From SCGC-AAA076-P13 sp964276145 (GTDB taxonomy: Bacteria > Pseudomonadota > Gammaproteobacteria > Magnimaribacterales > D2472): DNA of 64,000 nucleotides. The notes below the pieces were generated by a model that worked only from the letters and a program-made list of their open reading frames with translations, made no database searches and had not been told where the DNA came from. The stretch is from the NCBI GenBank assembly GCA_964276145.1, contig CAXYDN010000006.1, forward strand, positions 1-64,000, in the 5' to 3' direction. This document shows, in pieces, positions 8,333-16,884 of this stretch. Every line of letters begins with the position of its first letter. Within the stretch, counting starts at the first letter, position 1. Position numbers and translations under genes: made by a program.

Positions 8333-10111
8333 ATGCGCTCAAACTTTTGTATTCAACATTTTAGCTATTTCCAACAATTGGCATTATCTGCTTTTATATT
8401 AATTATATGCTCGTCAAATATATTAGCTCAATCCTATGAGCCCATTGGAACTATTAATCCTAATAACTATGAACCTGCTCAAAAAAATATAGCTCAAGGC
8501 AAAAATGGAATGGTTACAACACAGCATTTTTTAGCCACAGCGGTAGGTGAAAAAATACTTAATAGTGGTGGTAACGCATATGATGCAGCTATTGCAGTTG
8601 GTTTTACATTGGCTGTAGTGCTTCCAAGAGCTGGAAATATTGGTGGCGGTGGGTTCATGGTAATACATGACTCTACTTTAAATAAACAATTCTCAATTGA
8701 TTATAGAGAAAAGGCACCAATCAGTTCAGATAAAGATATGTACTTAAATTCAGATGGTACATTTAACGATCAAAAATTATCAACATTTGGATATCTTGCA
8801 AGCGGAGTGCCTGGAACAGTAGCCGGTCTATGGGAAGTTCATTCAAAGTTTGGATCATTGGAATGGAGCAAGCTTCTTGAGGATGCTATATATTATGCTG
8901 AAAATGGTTTTTATATAACTCCATACCTTTCAGATATGTTAGTAAAATATGAATCAAAATTATCTTTTTATCCAGAAACAAAAAAAATATTTCAGAAAAA
9001 TAATCCAGATTTTGAAAATAAAAAATTAGTACAAAAGGATTTAGCTAAAACATTAAAATTAATAGCTCAATATGGTAGAGATGGTTTTTATCTAGGTCCT
9101 GTTGCAGAAAAAATACATACTCAAATGCAATTAAATGGAGGGTTAATAACAAAGGATGATTTAGAAAATTACCAACCGGTTTGGAGAACGCCATTAAAAT
9201 CAACCTATAGAGATACTGAGATTATAACTATGGGACCGCCTTCTTCAGGTGGGGTACATGTTATTCAAATGCTAAATATTCTTGAGAGCCATAATGTTTC
9301 AAAGATCGAACATAATTCATCTGAATATATTAATCTTTTAACAGAAATCATGAAATACGCATATGCAGATAGATCTAAGTATCTTGGTGATCCTGATTAT
9401 TATGAGGTGCCAGTATCTCAAATTATTAGCAAAAATTATGCAAAAACTATAAATGAAAAAATTAAAATTGGTAAAGTTACACCCTCTTCTGTAATTTATC
9501 CAGGCACATTCAGTGACAATGAAAGTTACGAAACTACTCATTTTTCTATTGTTGATAAAGATGGTAATGCTGTCTCTTCAACCTATACTCTTAATTCAAC
9601 ATTTGGTTCTGGGGTAGTCATAAAAAATACAGGCATTCTTATGAACAATGAGATGGATGATTTTGCTGCTGCGCCTGGAATACCAAACCAATTCGGTCTT
9701 CTTGGAGCAGAAGCTAATCAGATAGTTCCAGGCAAAAGACCCTTAAGCTCGATGACACCCACGATAGTTATGAAAGATGGGGATTTTTTCTTCACAACTG
9801 GTAGCCCTGGTGGTTCAAGAATAATTACTGCAGTTTTACAGTCAATTATAAATATCGTCGACTACGGCATGAATCTTGAAGAAGCCAATGCAGCAAAACG
9901 AATTCATCATCAGTGGCAACCTGATTTGCTTCAAATTGAATCATCAATAGATCCAGAAATAAAAAATCAGCTTCTAGAACTAAAATATAATATTAAAATT
10001 ATAAATCCAGCAACATGCCTTCAAACTATAATGTATAAAGATAATATGTATTATGGGTATGGAGATTTTAGAAGGCCCGACGCTTTTGCATCAGGAGAAA
10101 TATATGATTGA
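8333..10111 (+). CDS. ggt: Periplasmic gamma-glutamyltransferase
   Basis: Ntn-hydrolase that cleaves or transfers the gamma-glutamyl group of glutathione and related peptides in the periplasm. It has an N-terminal signal peptide (hydrophobic stretch about 16-32, ending ILAQS). The substrate-carboxylate arginine lies in DYREKAP (R125). The self-cleavage site is ETTHFSIVDKDGNAVSSTYT, with T401 as predicted nucleophile of the small subunit. The glycine-rich GSPGGSRI segment is also present. The 592-residue length is normal. An AGGGA ribosome-binding site lies 8 nt before the ATG. A second, frameshifted homologue lies at 58640-60389, so this copy is probably the functional one. Confidence 0.92.
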   Translation: MRSNFCIQHFSYFQQLALSAFILIICSSNILAQSYEPIGTINPNNYEPAQKNIAQGKNGMVTTQHFLATAVGEKILNSGGNAYDAAIAVGFTLAVVLPRAGNIGGGGFMVIHDSTLNKQFSIDYREKAPISSDKDMYLNSDGTFNDQKLSTFGYLASGVPGTVAGLWEVHSKFGSLEWSKLLEDAIYYAENGFYITPYLSDMLVKYESKLSFYPETKKIFQKNNPDFENKKLVQKDLAKTLKLIAQYGRDGFYLGPVAEKIHTQMQLNGGLITKDDLENYQPVWRTPLKSTYRDTEIITMGPPSSGGVHVIQMLNILESHNVSKIEHNSSEYINLLTEIMKYAYADRSKYLGDPDYYEVPVSQIISKNYAKTINEKIKIGKVTPSSVIYPGTFSDNESYETTHFSIVDKDGNAVSSTYTLNSTFGSGVVIKNTGILMNNEMDDFAAAPGIPNQFGLLGAEANQIVPGKRPLSSMTPTIVMKDGDFFFTTGSPGGSRIITAVLQSIINIVDYGMNLEEANAAKRIHHQWQPDLLQIESSIDPEIKNQLLELKYNIKIINPATCLQTIMYKDNMYYGYGDFRRPDAFASGEIYD

Positions 10112-10190
10112 TAAATTAATGGTGATTTCAGCCTATGCTGTCCCAGCTATCATCTTGCTAGTCATATGCTTTTGGATCACTAGAAAGTAA
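10104..10190 (+). CDS. 28-residue single-pass membrane protein
   Basis: Short open reading frame overlapping the end of ggt by 8 bp. It has an AGGAGA ribosome-binding site (10093-10098) five bases before its ATG and ends 10 bp before the prepilin peptidase gene. The product reads MIDKLMVISAYAVPAIILLV and then ICFWITRK: one hydrophobic helix followed by a positively charged tail. The family is not recognised. Evidence for translation is the strong Shine-Dalgarno, the tight operon spacing and the clean membrane-helix composition. Confidence 0.55.
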   Translation: MIDKLMVISAYAVPAIILLVICFWITRK

Positions 10191-10200
10191 CCATTAACTA

Positions 10201-11004
10201 ATGGATGCTTTCTTAATAACGTTTTTAAGTATCATTTTTTTATCAATTGGTAGCTTAACCTCTGTTTTAATTCATAGATTAATCCTTATGGAATTTCAAA
10301 AGACTGATATTAATCTGTTTTTTCCTCCATCTCACTGTATTAATTGTGGGGCAAAAATTTCGCTAATCAATCTGATTCCAATATTGGGATATGTGTTGCA
10401 AAGGGGAAGATGTATAAAATGCAATGCTTCGATTTCAATAACATATCTTATGCATGAAATTATTCATTTAGCAGTAGGATTAAGTATTTATCTTTTTGAA
10501 GGCTTTTCATACCAAGCTTTGATTACATACATATTGTTTTCAATACTTTATATACTTTTAATTTGTGATTTAAAAAAATTTTATTTACCTCTCTACCTCA
10601 ATCTTTCAATTACGCTAGTTGCCATTATTTCAGGATTCTTTGGAATAGCTTTAATTGAAGATTATGGTTTTTTAAATATTTCTAATATTTCATTATCTTT
10701 GATTGGTTTTATTTTTGGATATTTTTTTTTATGGTCTATAAATTTAATTTATAAGTTATTAAAAAAAGAGGATGGGATTGGGGGTGGTGATTTTATTCTT
10801 CTAGGTGGGATTGGATCAATTGTTGGTCCATTATCTATAGCTTCAATAGTCCTATTAGGGTCATTATCAACATTAATAATTATGATTTTCAATCATAAAA
10901 AATATGCAAAAGAATTACCACTAGGTGCTGGGTTAATCTTTGGTTTATTTGTTTATATTATTTTTGAATATTTTGAACTATTTCCATTTATGTATGTCAT
11001 ATAA
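10201..11004 (+). CDS. pilD: Prepilin peptidase / N-methyltransferase
   Basis: Membrane aspartyl peptidase (family A24) that cleaves and N-methylates type IV prepilins and type II pseudopilins. The 267-residue polytopic protein has the N-terminal zinc tetracysteine motif (C46, C49, C71, C74), the first catalytic aspartate in LLICDLKKFYLP (D123), and the second in GIGGGDFILLGGIG (D197). It presumably processes the pseudopilins of the Gsp system whose genes begin this window, though those pseudopilin genes are not in view. A strong terminator follows. Confidence 0.92.
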   Translation: MDAFLITFLSIIFLSIGSLTSVLIHRLILMEFQKTDINLFFPPSHCINCGAKISLINLIPILGYVLQRGRCIKCNASISITYLMHEIIHLAVGLSIYLFEGFSYQALITYILFSILYILLICDLKKFYLPLYLNLSITLVAIISGFFGIALIEDYGFLNISNISLSLIGFIFGYFFLWSINLIYKLLKKEDGIGGGDFILLGGIGSIVGPLSIASIVLLGSLSTLIIMIFNHKKYAKELPLGAGLIFGLFVYIIFEYFELFPFMYVI

Positions 11005-11051
11005 GTAAGACCTTTGAATATCCTCTTTAATTCAAATCCCCTAGGTCGCTG

Positions 11052-11079
11052 AAAGCAGGTTTAATAACCTGCTTTTTTT
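11052..11079 (+). terminator. Intrinsic terminator after prepilin peptidase gene
   Basis: Perfect 10-bp stem AAAGCAGGTT / AACCTGCTTT (11052-11061 and 11066-11075) with loop TAAT and a run of seven T. It closes the ggt / small membrane protein / pilD unit. Confidence 0.9.
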
Positions 11080-11133
11080 ATGTTCATACAAAAAATAAGA
11101 AATAAAACAGGTTATGAAACTTATTTTAAAATA

Positions 11134-11208
11134 TGGAGCGGGTAGAGAGGATCGAACTCTCATCAAAAGGTTGGAAACCTCTTATAATAGCCATTATACG
11201 ATACCCGC
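11134..11208 (-). tRNA. tRNA-Gly (anticodon UCC)
   Basis: The minus strand folds as a complete tRNA: acceptor GCGGGTA paired with TACCCGC, a D arm containing ATAATGGCTATTAT, anticodon loop TTTCCAA with anticodon TCC, T arm with GTTCGATCC, discriminator T73 and an encoded CCA end (11134-11136). The UCC anticodon reads GGA and GGG glycine codons. It stands alone, between the terminator that follows pilD and an unrelated lipoprotein gene. Confidence 0.95.
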
Positions 11209-11269
11209 GATTTGCAAATTATAATAAAAAAATTTATTAATTACTTCTTATTTTTGAAATTAGTAACAT

Positions 11270-12007
11270 TTAAAATAATTTATAAGATTTGTAGACATTA
11301 GATTCTATGCATGTAGCATTTTCGATGAATTCATCTTTTATTTCTAAGGCCTCTCCCCCTTCAATCCAATTATCAATTATTATTTTTTCATAATTCTTAT
11401 CATGAAACGTATTTATCCAAATAAACCCATTATTAGATTCATTTTGCACATATCTTAAGGAATATGGAATATCTAGTTTTTTAATATAATTTATAAATCT
11501 AGCAATAGTAATTTGAAAACTCCCATAGTTAAAGTCTTGGTTATATTCACAAATCAAGATCTCAATCAAGGTGTAATCTGGGTTAAAATCTTTATTATAT
11601 TTAAGAATATCGAATCCATTGTTCTGGTTAACGATAAATTCACATGCAGCAATATTATTGAATTTATCGATTTGGATTTGGTCTATAAAAGTCTTTAGAG
11701 TTTCATAATTATTATTTGACTCAATAGCAATAATAAATTCACTTACATTTGTATTCTTTTCTGGAAAGAGAATGGATAGTTCAACTGAGTTAGATATAAT
11801 TAATTTATATTTATTGATATTTTTTGAAAAGAAAGATTCTAAATCTAGTAGTGATGATTTTTCATTTAGTTCACACTCAATAAGATCATAAGTAAATAAA
11901 AAATTAGGCTGTATTAAAGAGCTTAACTTAATTTCATCATTACTATCTTTGCTTCCGCATGATGCCATAGTGATAATAATTAAAATTAAAATTAAAATTC
12001 TGTACAT
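11270..12007 (-). CDS. Hypothetical lipoprotein
   Basis: Not recognised. I start it at the ATG at 12007, which gives 245 residues opening with a signal (MYRILILILIIITMA) and lipobox MASC, followed by a charged, serine-rich linker. An upstream in-frame ATG at 12082 would add 25 residues ahead of the signal sequence and run into the divergent gene, so it is unlikely. The mature protein is rich in Asn, Ile and Glu and has no repeat or cysteine motif I can name. It is divergent from the PhoD-like gene, only 23 bp away. Probably a small envelope lipoprotein. Confidence 0.7.
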   Translation of the reverse strand: MYRILILILIIITMASCGSKDSNDEIKLSSLIQPNFLFTYDLIECELNEKSSLLDLESFFSKNINKYKLIISNSVELSILFPEKNTNVSEFIIAIESNNNYETLKTFIDQIQIDKFNNIAACEFIVNQNNGFDILKYNKDFNPDYTLIEILICEYNQDFNYGSFQITIARFINYIKKLDIPYSLRYVQNESNNGFIWINTFHDKNYEKIIIDNWIEGGEALEIKDEFIENATCIESNVYKSYKLF

Positions 12008-12030
12008 TTTATAATTGCTATAATAATTAA

Positions 12031-13035
12031 ATGAAAAAATATTCAATAACCGGTATTTGTTTTGTTGCTTTAACGATATCAAATTTTATCACAGCTGAGA
12101 CTTATAAAATTGCTTTTGGCTCTTGCCTTGACCAGGATTATCCGCAGCCCATTTGGCAATCTATTAAAAATGAAGATGTCAATTCATTTATTTTTCTTGG
12201 TGATAATGTTTATGGAGATCTTCCTTCTGGGAAGTTAAATAAGATGAAAAAGGCATATGCTCATCAAAAAAAATTAATACCTGATTGGTTATTTAAAAAA
12301 GATGTGAGTGTAATTTGGGATGATCATGATTATGGAATAAACAATGGTGGAGCATCATATCCTTTAAAAAAACAAGCCCAACTAATGTATTTAGATTTTT
12401 GGAATATCTCATCGGGTGATGAGAGAAGAAAAAGAGAAGGAATATACACAAATAAATTTATTAATATTGATGGATTTATGGTAAATCTAATATTACTTGA
12501 TACTAGATATTTTAGATCAGAGTTAAATAAAACAATTGGTATTAATCCCGTATATAAAAAGAATTTAGATTTAAATTCAACTATATTGGGTAAAAAGCAA
12601 TGGGCTTGGTTAGAGGAAATAATTAATAAAAAAGCAGACTTGGTAATTATTTCAACATCAATACAATTACTGGCAACGTCTCATAGATTTGAAAAATGGT
12701 CTAATTTTCCTCATGAACATATAAGAATGAAAAGATTATTGAAACAATTAAAAACTCCAGTATTAATTATTTCAGGAGACAGGCATCAAGGTGCTATTTA
12801 TAAAGAAGATGGTTTATTTGAAATTACATCTTCATCACTTAACAAGGTGTTATCACCATCAAAATTTATTGGAAGACCAAAAGAAGTTGATAATTTAATG
12901 ATTGGTGACATGTATCCAGGTGAAAACTATGGCCTAATTACCATTGATACTGAAAAAAAAGATTATCTAATCGAATTAAAGGACTTAAATGGTCAAAAAG
13001 TTAGAAAGCTATTAGTGCCTCTTAGCACAAATTAA
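12031..13035 (+). CDS. PhoD-like metallophosphatase (alkaline phosphatase D family)
   Basis: Secreted or periplasmic phosphoesterase. A signal peptide covers about residues 1-22 (MKKYSITGICFVALTISNFI, then TA). The metal-binding blocks of the PhoD-like calcineurin-type fold are in order: FGSCLDQ, FLGDNVYGD, VIWDDHDYG and ISGDRHQG. At 334 residues it is shorter than classic PhoD and lacks its large N-terminal module, as in eukaryotic-type and marine PhoD-like phosphatases. Substrate is unknown; phosphate monoesters or diesters are likely. No Pho box was identified upstream. Confidence 0.82.
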   Translation: MKKYSITGICFVALTISNFITAETYKIAFGSCLDQDYPQPIWQSIKNEDVNSFIFLGDNVYGDLPSGKLNKMKKAYAHQKKLIPDWLFKKDVSVIWDDHDYGINNGGASYPLKKQAQLMYLDFWNISSGDERRKREGIYTNKFINIDGFMVNLILLDTRYFRSELNKTIGINPVYKKNLDLNSTILGKKQWAWLEEIINKKADLVIISTSIQLLATSHRFEKWSNFPHEHIRMKRLLKQLKTPVLIISGDRHQGAIYKEDGLFEITSSSLNKVLSPSKFIGRPKEVDNLMIGDMYPGENYGLITIDTEKKDYLIELKDLNGQKVRKLLVPLSTN

Positions 13036-13102
13036 GACATAATTTTTTTTAAATTATAAATTTAATATCACATTTATATTAATTTTGGTAAATTGAAAGA
13101 GT

Positions 13103-14596
13103 ATGAAATCATTGTTGTTAATTTTTCCAGATCAGTTATCGAAGAATAATAAAGTCTTTGAGCGCTTAGATGAAAAGAATCTACTTCTTATGTATGAACC
13201 TCATGATAGTTTTTATGAGATTGCACATCATAAACATAAATTAGTATTTCAAATTAGTTCTTTTAGGCATTTTATTGAACAAATTCAATATAAAAATATT
13301 AAACATGAAAAAATATCCAAAGAGTCTCCCAACCTAATAGATTATCTCTCAAGCTTGCATTCTAAAGACCCCTTTTCGTCTCTTTATGTTTCAAAGCCAT
13401 CAGAATATAAAACTTTAAAAGACTTAATGTATTTTTGTCAGTCCTCAGGAGTTAACTTAGAAGTTTTTGAAGATAACAAGTTTATTACTACTGATGAGGA
13501 TTATAAATATTGGGCAAAAGATAAAAAATCAACAATTCAAGAATTTTATTACAGATGGCTAAGAAAGAAATTTAATATTCTTATGGATGACAATTCAAAG
13601 CCCGTAGGTGGTAAATGGAATTTTGATAAAGAAAATAGGCAAAGCATTTCTAAACTTAAATCAGATATTCCTAACAGAAATAATATTATTACAGATCAAA
13701 TTACTTTAGAGGTAATGATAGAGGTTGAGGAGATTTTTAAACTATCTCATGGTGATCTTGAAAATTTTAACTGGGCTGTTACTCATGAGGGTGCCATGGA
13801 TCAATTTAATATATTTATTGATAAATACTTGCCTCATTTTGGATCTTTTCAGGACGCCATTAATAAAGATAGTGCTTTTATGTTTCATTCTCTACTGTCT
13901 CCATATTTTAATTCAGGCTTGCTAGATCCCCTTGAATGTATAAATAAAGTTGAGAAGAAATATTTTGAATCAAAAGATGCTATACCCATTAACTCTGTTG
14001 AGGGTTTTATAAGGCAAGTTCTTGGTTGGAGAGAATTCATAATGGGTGTGTATTGGGACAATATGCCTCAATATAAGCAACAAAATTTTTGGAACCATAA
14101 AAAAGAATTATCAGAATCTTGGTATACAGGTGAGACTGGTATACCTCCCTTAGACGGTGCGATTAAGGAATCCATTAACCTTGGCTATACTCATCATATT
14201 AATCGATTGATGATTATTTCAAACTTAATGAACCTATCCGGTATTGATCCTAACACTATTCACAAATGGTTTATGGAAATGTATATAGACTCAGCAGATT
14301 GGGTGATGGTACCTAATGTTTATGGAATGGGAACTTTTGCTGACGGTGGTATCTTTTCTACAAAACCATATATTTGCGGCTCTAGCTATATGCTAAGAAT
14401 GTCAAACTATAAAAAGGGAGAATGGTGTGATGTTGTTGATGGTCTTTATTGGAGATTTATAGAAAATAATCTTAATTTTTTTAAAACAAACCCAAGACTC
14501 TCATTAATGGTAAATGCATTAACTAGATTAGACCCTGAAAGAAAAAAATTAATCTTAACTAAAGCTGAAGAATTTATTGAGAATAATACAAATTAA
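13103..14596 (+). CDS. Photolyase/cryptochrome of the FeS-BCP (PhrB/CryB) group, cluster cysteines absent
   Basis: Flavoprotein of the deoxyribodipyrimidine photolyase-related group, whose studied members repair (6-4) photoproducts or act as light sensors. Family signs are the N-terminal LLLIFPDQLSK, the VEGFIRQVLGWREFIMGVYW helix, HHINRLMIISN, the D-W region YIDSADWVMVPNVYGMGTFA, and the C-terminal MSNYKKGEWCDVVDGLYW. The 497-residue length is normal. Typical members place cluster cysteines just before the first W-x-x-x-Y helix and in an SDYC-x2-C...C stretch; here these positions read NTIHKWF and SNYKKGEWC. It probably binds FAD but no iron-sulfur cluster. It converges on the hydrolase gene with a 4-bp overlap. 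Confidence 0.85.
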   Translation: MKSLLLIFPDQLSKNNKVFERLDEKNLLLMYEPHDSFYEIAHHKHKLVFQISSFRHFIEQIQYKNIKHEKISKESPNLIDYLSSLHSKDPFSSLYVSKPSEYKTLKDLMYFCQSSGVNLEVFEDNKFITTDEDYKYWAKDKKSTIQEFYYRWLRKKFNILMDDNSKPVGGKWNFDKENRQSISKLKSDIPNRNNIITDQITLEVMIEVEEIFKLSHGDLENFNWAVTHEGAMDQFNIFIDKYLPHFGSFQDAINKDSAFMFHSLLSPYFNSGLLDPLECINKVEKKYFESKDAIPINSVEGFIRQVLGWREFIMGVYWDNMPQYKQQNFWNHKKELSESWYTGETGIPPLDGAIKESINLGYTHHINRLMIISNLMNLSGIDPNTIHKWFMEMYIDSADWVMVPNVYGMGTFADGGIFSTKPYICGSSYMLRMSNYKKGEWCDVVDGLYWRFIENNLNFFKTNPRLSLMVNALTRLDPERKKLILTKAEEFIENNTN

Positions 14597-15450
14597 TCAA
14601 AGGAACTAACATCTTCCAAAAGTATTTTTGCTGCAACTGGAGTCATTTTTAGATAATCATGATCTGCCTTGTCAACAACCTTATAACTCCATCTAAATGG
14701 AATATTGTTACTATCAGAAATATTTATCAATGAATTAAAATAACTATTTGCTCTATCAAACCTTGTAATTCCTTGTCTTTGTGCTCCTTTGGATGAATTA
14801 ACACTCTTTAAGTTAATGTCATTGTTGCCAATTAGCAAAGAAGTTTTATTAGACATAAACCATTTGATGTGATCGCTTGAGATATCTATTGGTGAATTTT
14901 TAATTCCATACGGAAAATTATTTTCATTTAGAAATGTGTACCAACCAGCGTTAGCAATCACAGCACTTGAAATTCTTTTATCATTACTAAGCAACATATA
15001 TCTGTGAGTGAATTGAGCACCAGCTGAATGTCCAAACATCTTATATTTATTAGTTGATAGAGAGAACTTGCTTTGGAAAAAATTAAAAAATGAAGATATT
15101 GATTTATTAATATAATCATCAGGATTATTATTTATTGCTCCTGAGGATGTTGCAGACTCTAAAAGAAAAAAATATCTAAAACTGTTTTTATTAAACTGAG
15201 GTGCAACTACGATAATATTTTTATTACTAATATAAGGAATCCATGCTGAAATATAGTCTTTAGCATTTCTACTATTACCGTGAATAACAAATAATAATTG
15301 TGTATCTTTATTTATTTTTTTTGGAGTAATATAAAAAATTTCTACATCAGGTTTATCCCAATAAGCATAAGTAGTTTGTTTAATTTCAGTAGCACCTACA
15401 TTTAGCGCTATTAAAAAAATTAGAAATATAAAAACCTTAAGAATGCTCAT
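14593..15450 (-). CDS. Secreted alpha/beta hydrolase
   Basis: Alpha/beta-fold serine hydrolase of 285 residues with a signal peptide (MSILKVFIFLIFLIALNVGA). The oxyanion region is LLFVIHGNSRNA, the nucleophile elbow is FGHSAGAQF, and a probable acid and histidine lie in LIGNNDINLKS and KADHDYLKM. It resembles polyhydroxybutyrate depolymerase / esterase-like exported hydrolases, but the substrate cannot be fixed. It is convergent with the photolyase gene and divergent from the CinA-like fusion gene. Confidence 0.72.
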   Translation of the reverse strand: MSILKVFIFLIFLIALNVGATEIKQTTYAYWDKPDVEIFYITPKKINKDTQLLFVIHGNSRNAKDYISAWIPYISNKNIIVVAPQFNKNSFRYFFLLESATSSGAINNNPDDYINKSISSFFNFFQSKFSLSTNKYKMFGHSAGAQFTHRYMLLSNDKRISSAVIANAGWYTFLNENNFPYGIKNSPIDISSDHIKWFMSNKTSLLIGNNDINLKSVNSSKGAQRQGITRFDRANSYFNSLINISDSNNIPFRWSYKVVDKADHDYLKMTPVAAKILLEDVSSFD

Positions 15451-15488
15451 AAAATCATTTTAGCAATGAAATTATTTAATAGGGTAAA

Positions 15489-16625
15489 ATGCGTAACAAA
15501 ATAAATTTTTATATTGAAGTAATGAATAGTAGAACAAGCCTAATTCAAAAGATTCATGAATCTAAATATAAAATAACCTACGTATCTAGTGGTGGTGGGA
15601 CAAATGCCATTTCATCATTTCTTAAGGTACCAGGTGCGAGTAATACAATCTTAGAGTCCTATATACCCTATTCTAAGAAATCTATGGATCTTTTTCTAAA
15701 TAAAAAGCCAGATCATTATTGCTCTTTAAATACATGTCTGAGTATGTCAGCAAATGCGTATAAAAAATGCATGCAAATTGAGCAAGGCTTTAATACTAAA
15801 TACTTAATTGGAGTTGCTGTTACAGCTAGTTTAGCTACAACATATAATAAAATTGGTGATCATAAGTTTTATATTGCTGTTCAAACCGATTCATATACAA
15901 AAAGTGTTTCATGTATATTGGAAAAAAATAAGAGATCTAGAGAAGAAGAGGAAGAGCTTATAACTGAATACGTACTAGCTTTAATTGCAGAAAGTTGCGG
16001 TATTAATAAAACTTTGCCGATTCATGATGAGGATGTAGAAATTCAAAAAACTAAAGCAGAAAAATCTTGGAAAAAACTTCTTAATAATAAAATTAATTTT
16101 GTTTCTAGTGATAAGTCTACTCCAGAATTAATTTTTCCTGGTTCATTTAATCCTCTTCATGATGGTCATCTGAAAATGAGAGAGCTTGCTGAGAAAAAAA
16201 CAGGTATGAGAGCAACATTTGAAATATGTGCAAAAAATGCAGATAAACCCCCTCTTACTTTCCATGAAATAAAAAGAACATTAGATCAATTTAGCGAGAA
16301 TGACAGTTGGGTGATGACTTCAGCTGGAAGATTTAGTGAGAAAGCTGAAATGTTTCCAAATAGTGTATTTATTATTGGTGCTGATACTTTAGTTAGAGTA
16401 TTTGACGAAAAATTTTATTTAAGTAAAAAGGACATGGTTAATCATATAGAGAGATTTAATGATCATAATGTGCATTTTTTAGTTTTTGGAAGAAAGGTTG
16501 ATAATAAATTTATCTCCCTCAGAGATATTGCTATCCCAGATAATATTAGACAAAGATGTACAGGATTCGATGAAGCAAGCTTCAGGGATGATATTTCATC
16601 TACAGAATTAAGATTAGAAGATTAA
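15489..16625 (+). CDS. Fusion of CinA/PncC-like domain and NadD-like nucleotidyltransferase
   Basis: Two-domain protein of 378 residues. Residues about 25-175 resemble the CinA C-terminal (NMN deamidase, PncC) fold: YVSSGGGTNA, VPGASNTILESYIPYSKKSM and IGVAVTASLATT. The classic ESCTGG motif appears only in part, as VSSGGG. Residues about 213-378 form a cytidylyltransferase-like Rossmann domain with the GSFNPLHDGH motif (218-227), FIIGADTLVRVF, and the C-terminal ISSTELR. From memory, the same domain order occurs in an uncharacterised plant protein (Arabidopsis At2g01220). An NAD-salvage role acting on nicotinamide or nicotinate mononucleotide is inferred. An AGGG ribosome-binding site lies 4 nt before the chosen ATG; an ATG 33 bp downstream is a weaker alternative. 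Confidence 0.78.
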   Translation: MRNKINFYIEVMNSRTSLIQKIHESKYKITYVSSGGGTNAISSFLKVPGASNTILESYIPYSKKSMDLFLNKKPDHYCSLNTCLSMSANAYKKCMQIEQGFNTKYLIGVAVTASLATTYNKIGDHKFYIAVQTDSYTKSVSCILEKNKRSREEEEELITEYVLALIAESCGINKTLPIHDEDVEIQKTKAEKSWKKLLNNKINFVSSDKSTPELIFPGSFNPLHDGHLKMRELAEKKTGMRATFEICAKNADKPPLTFHEIKRTLDQFSENDSWVMTSAGRFSEKAEMFPNSVFIIGADTLVRVFDEKFYLSKKDMVNHIERFNDHNVHFLVFGRKVDNKFISLRDIAIPDNIRQRCTGFDEASFRDDISSTELRLED

Positions 16626-16627
16626 TT

Positions 16628-16822
16628 CTAGTTGTGGGGTGGTAGTTTGGCTTCTACAAACCATTCATGAACTCTTTTTGCAGGATTGAATTTCTTCATC
16701 CTCATCTTTTTATTTTCAAGAGTGAATTTTCTAGTTTTGATAGCTGTATAGTGATAAGTGTGACTATCGCGAGTCTCACCTTCAGGTATTAAGTATACTT
16801 TTGTTTGTTTTTTATCTGCCAT
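16628..16822 (-). CDS. rpmG: Ribosomal protein bL33 (divergent)
   Basis: Small basic protein of 64 residues. Its core YHYTAIKTRKFTLENKKMRM and KKFNPAKRVHEWFVEAKLP aligns with the L33 pattern (FYTTxKNKRxxxxKLELKKFDPxxRxHVxYxEAK). It has a longer N-terminus than E. coli L33 and lacks zinc cysteines, so it is the cysteine-free form. I start at ATG 16822 (MADKKQTKVYL); a TTG four codons upstream is possible. rpmG is normally next to rpmB, but here it is alone, 62 bp after the glucan operon and convergent with the fusion gene. Confidence 0.75.
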   Translation of the reverse strand: MADKKQTKVYLIPEGETRDSHTYHYTAIKTRKFTLENKKMRMKKFNPAKRVHEWFVEAKLPPHN

Positions 16823-16884
16823 AATTGTCAGCAATTATACACAAAAAATATCAAATGAGTATAAAGTCAAATGAGATTTATTTA

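Noticed and set aside
11041..11079. Hairpin near 11052 considered as part of the tRNA transcript
   Set aside because: Its T-run is on the plus strand, while the tRNA is on the minus strand; it fits as the pilD terminator.
12008..12082. Extended start for the 11270-12007 lipoprotein
   Set aside because: The extra residues would precede the signal peptide and overlap the divergent phosphatase gene.
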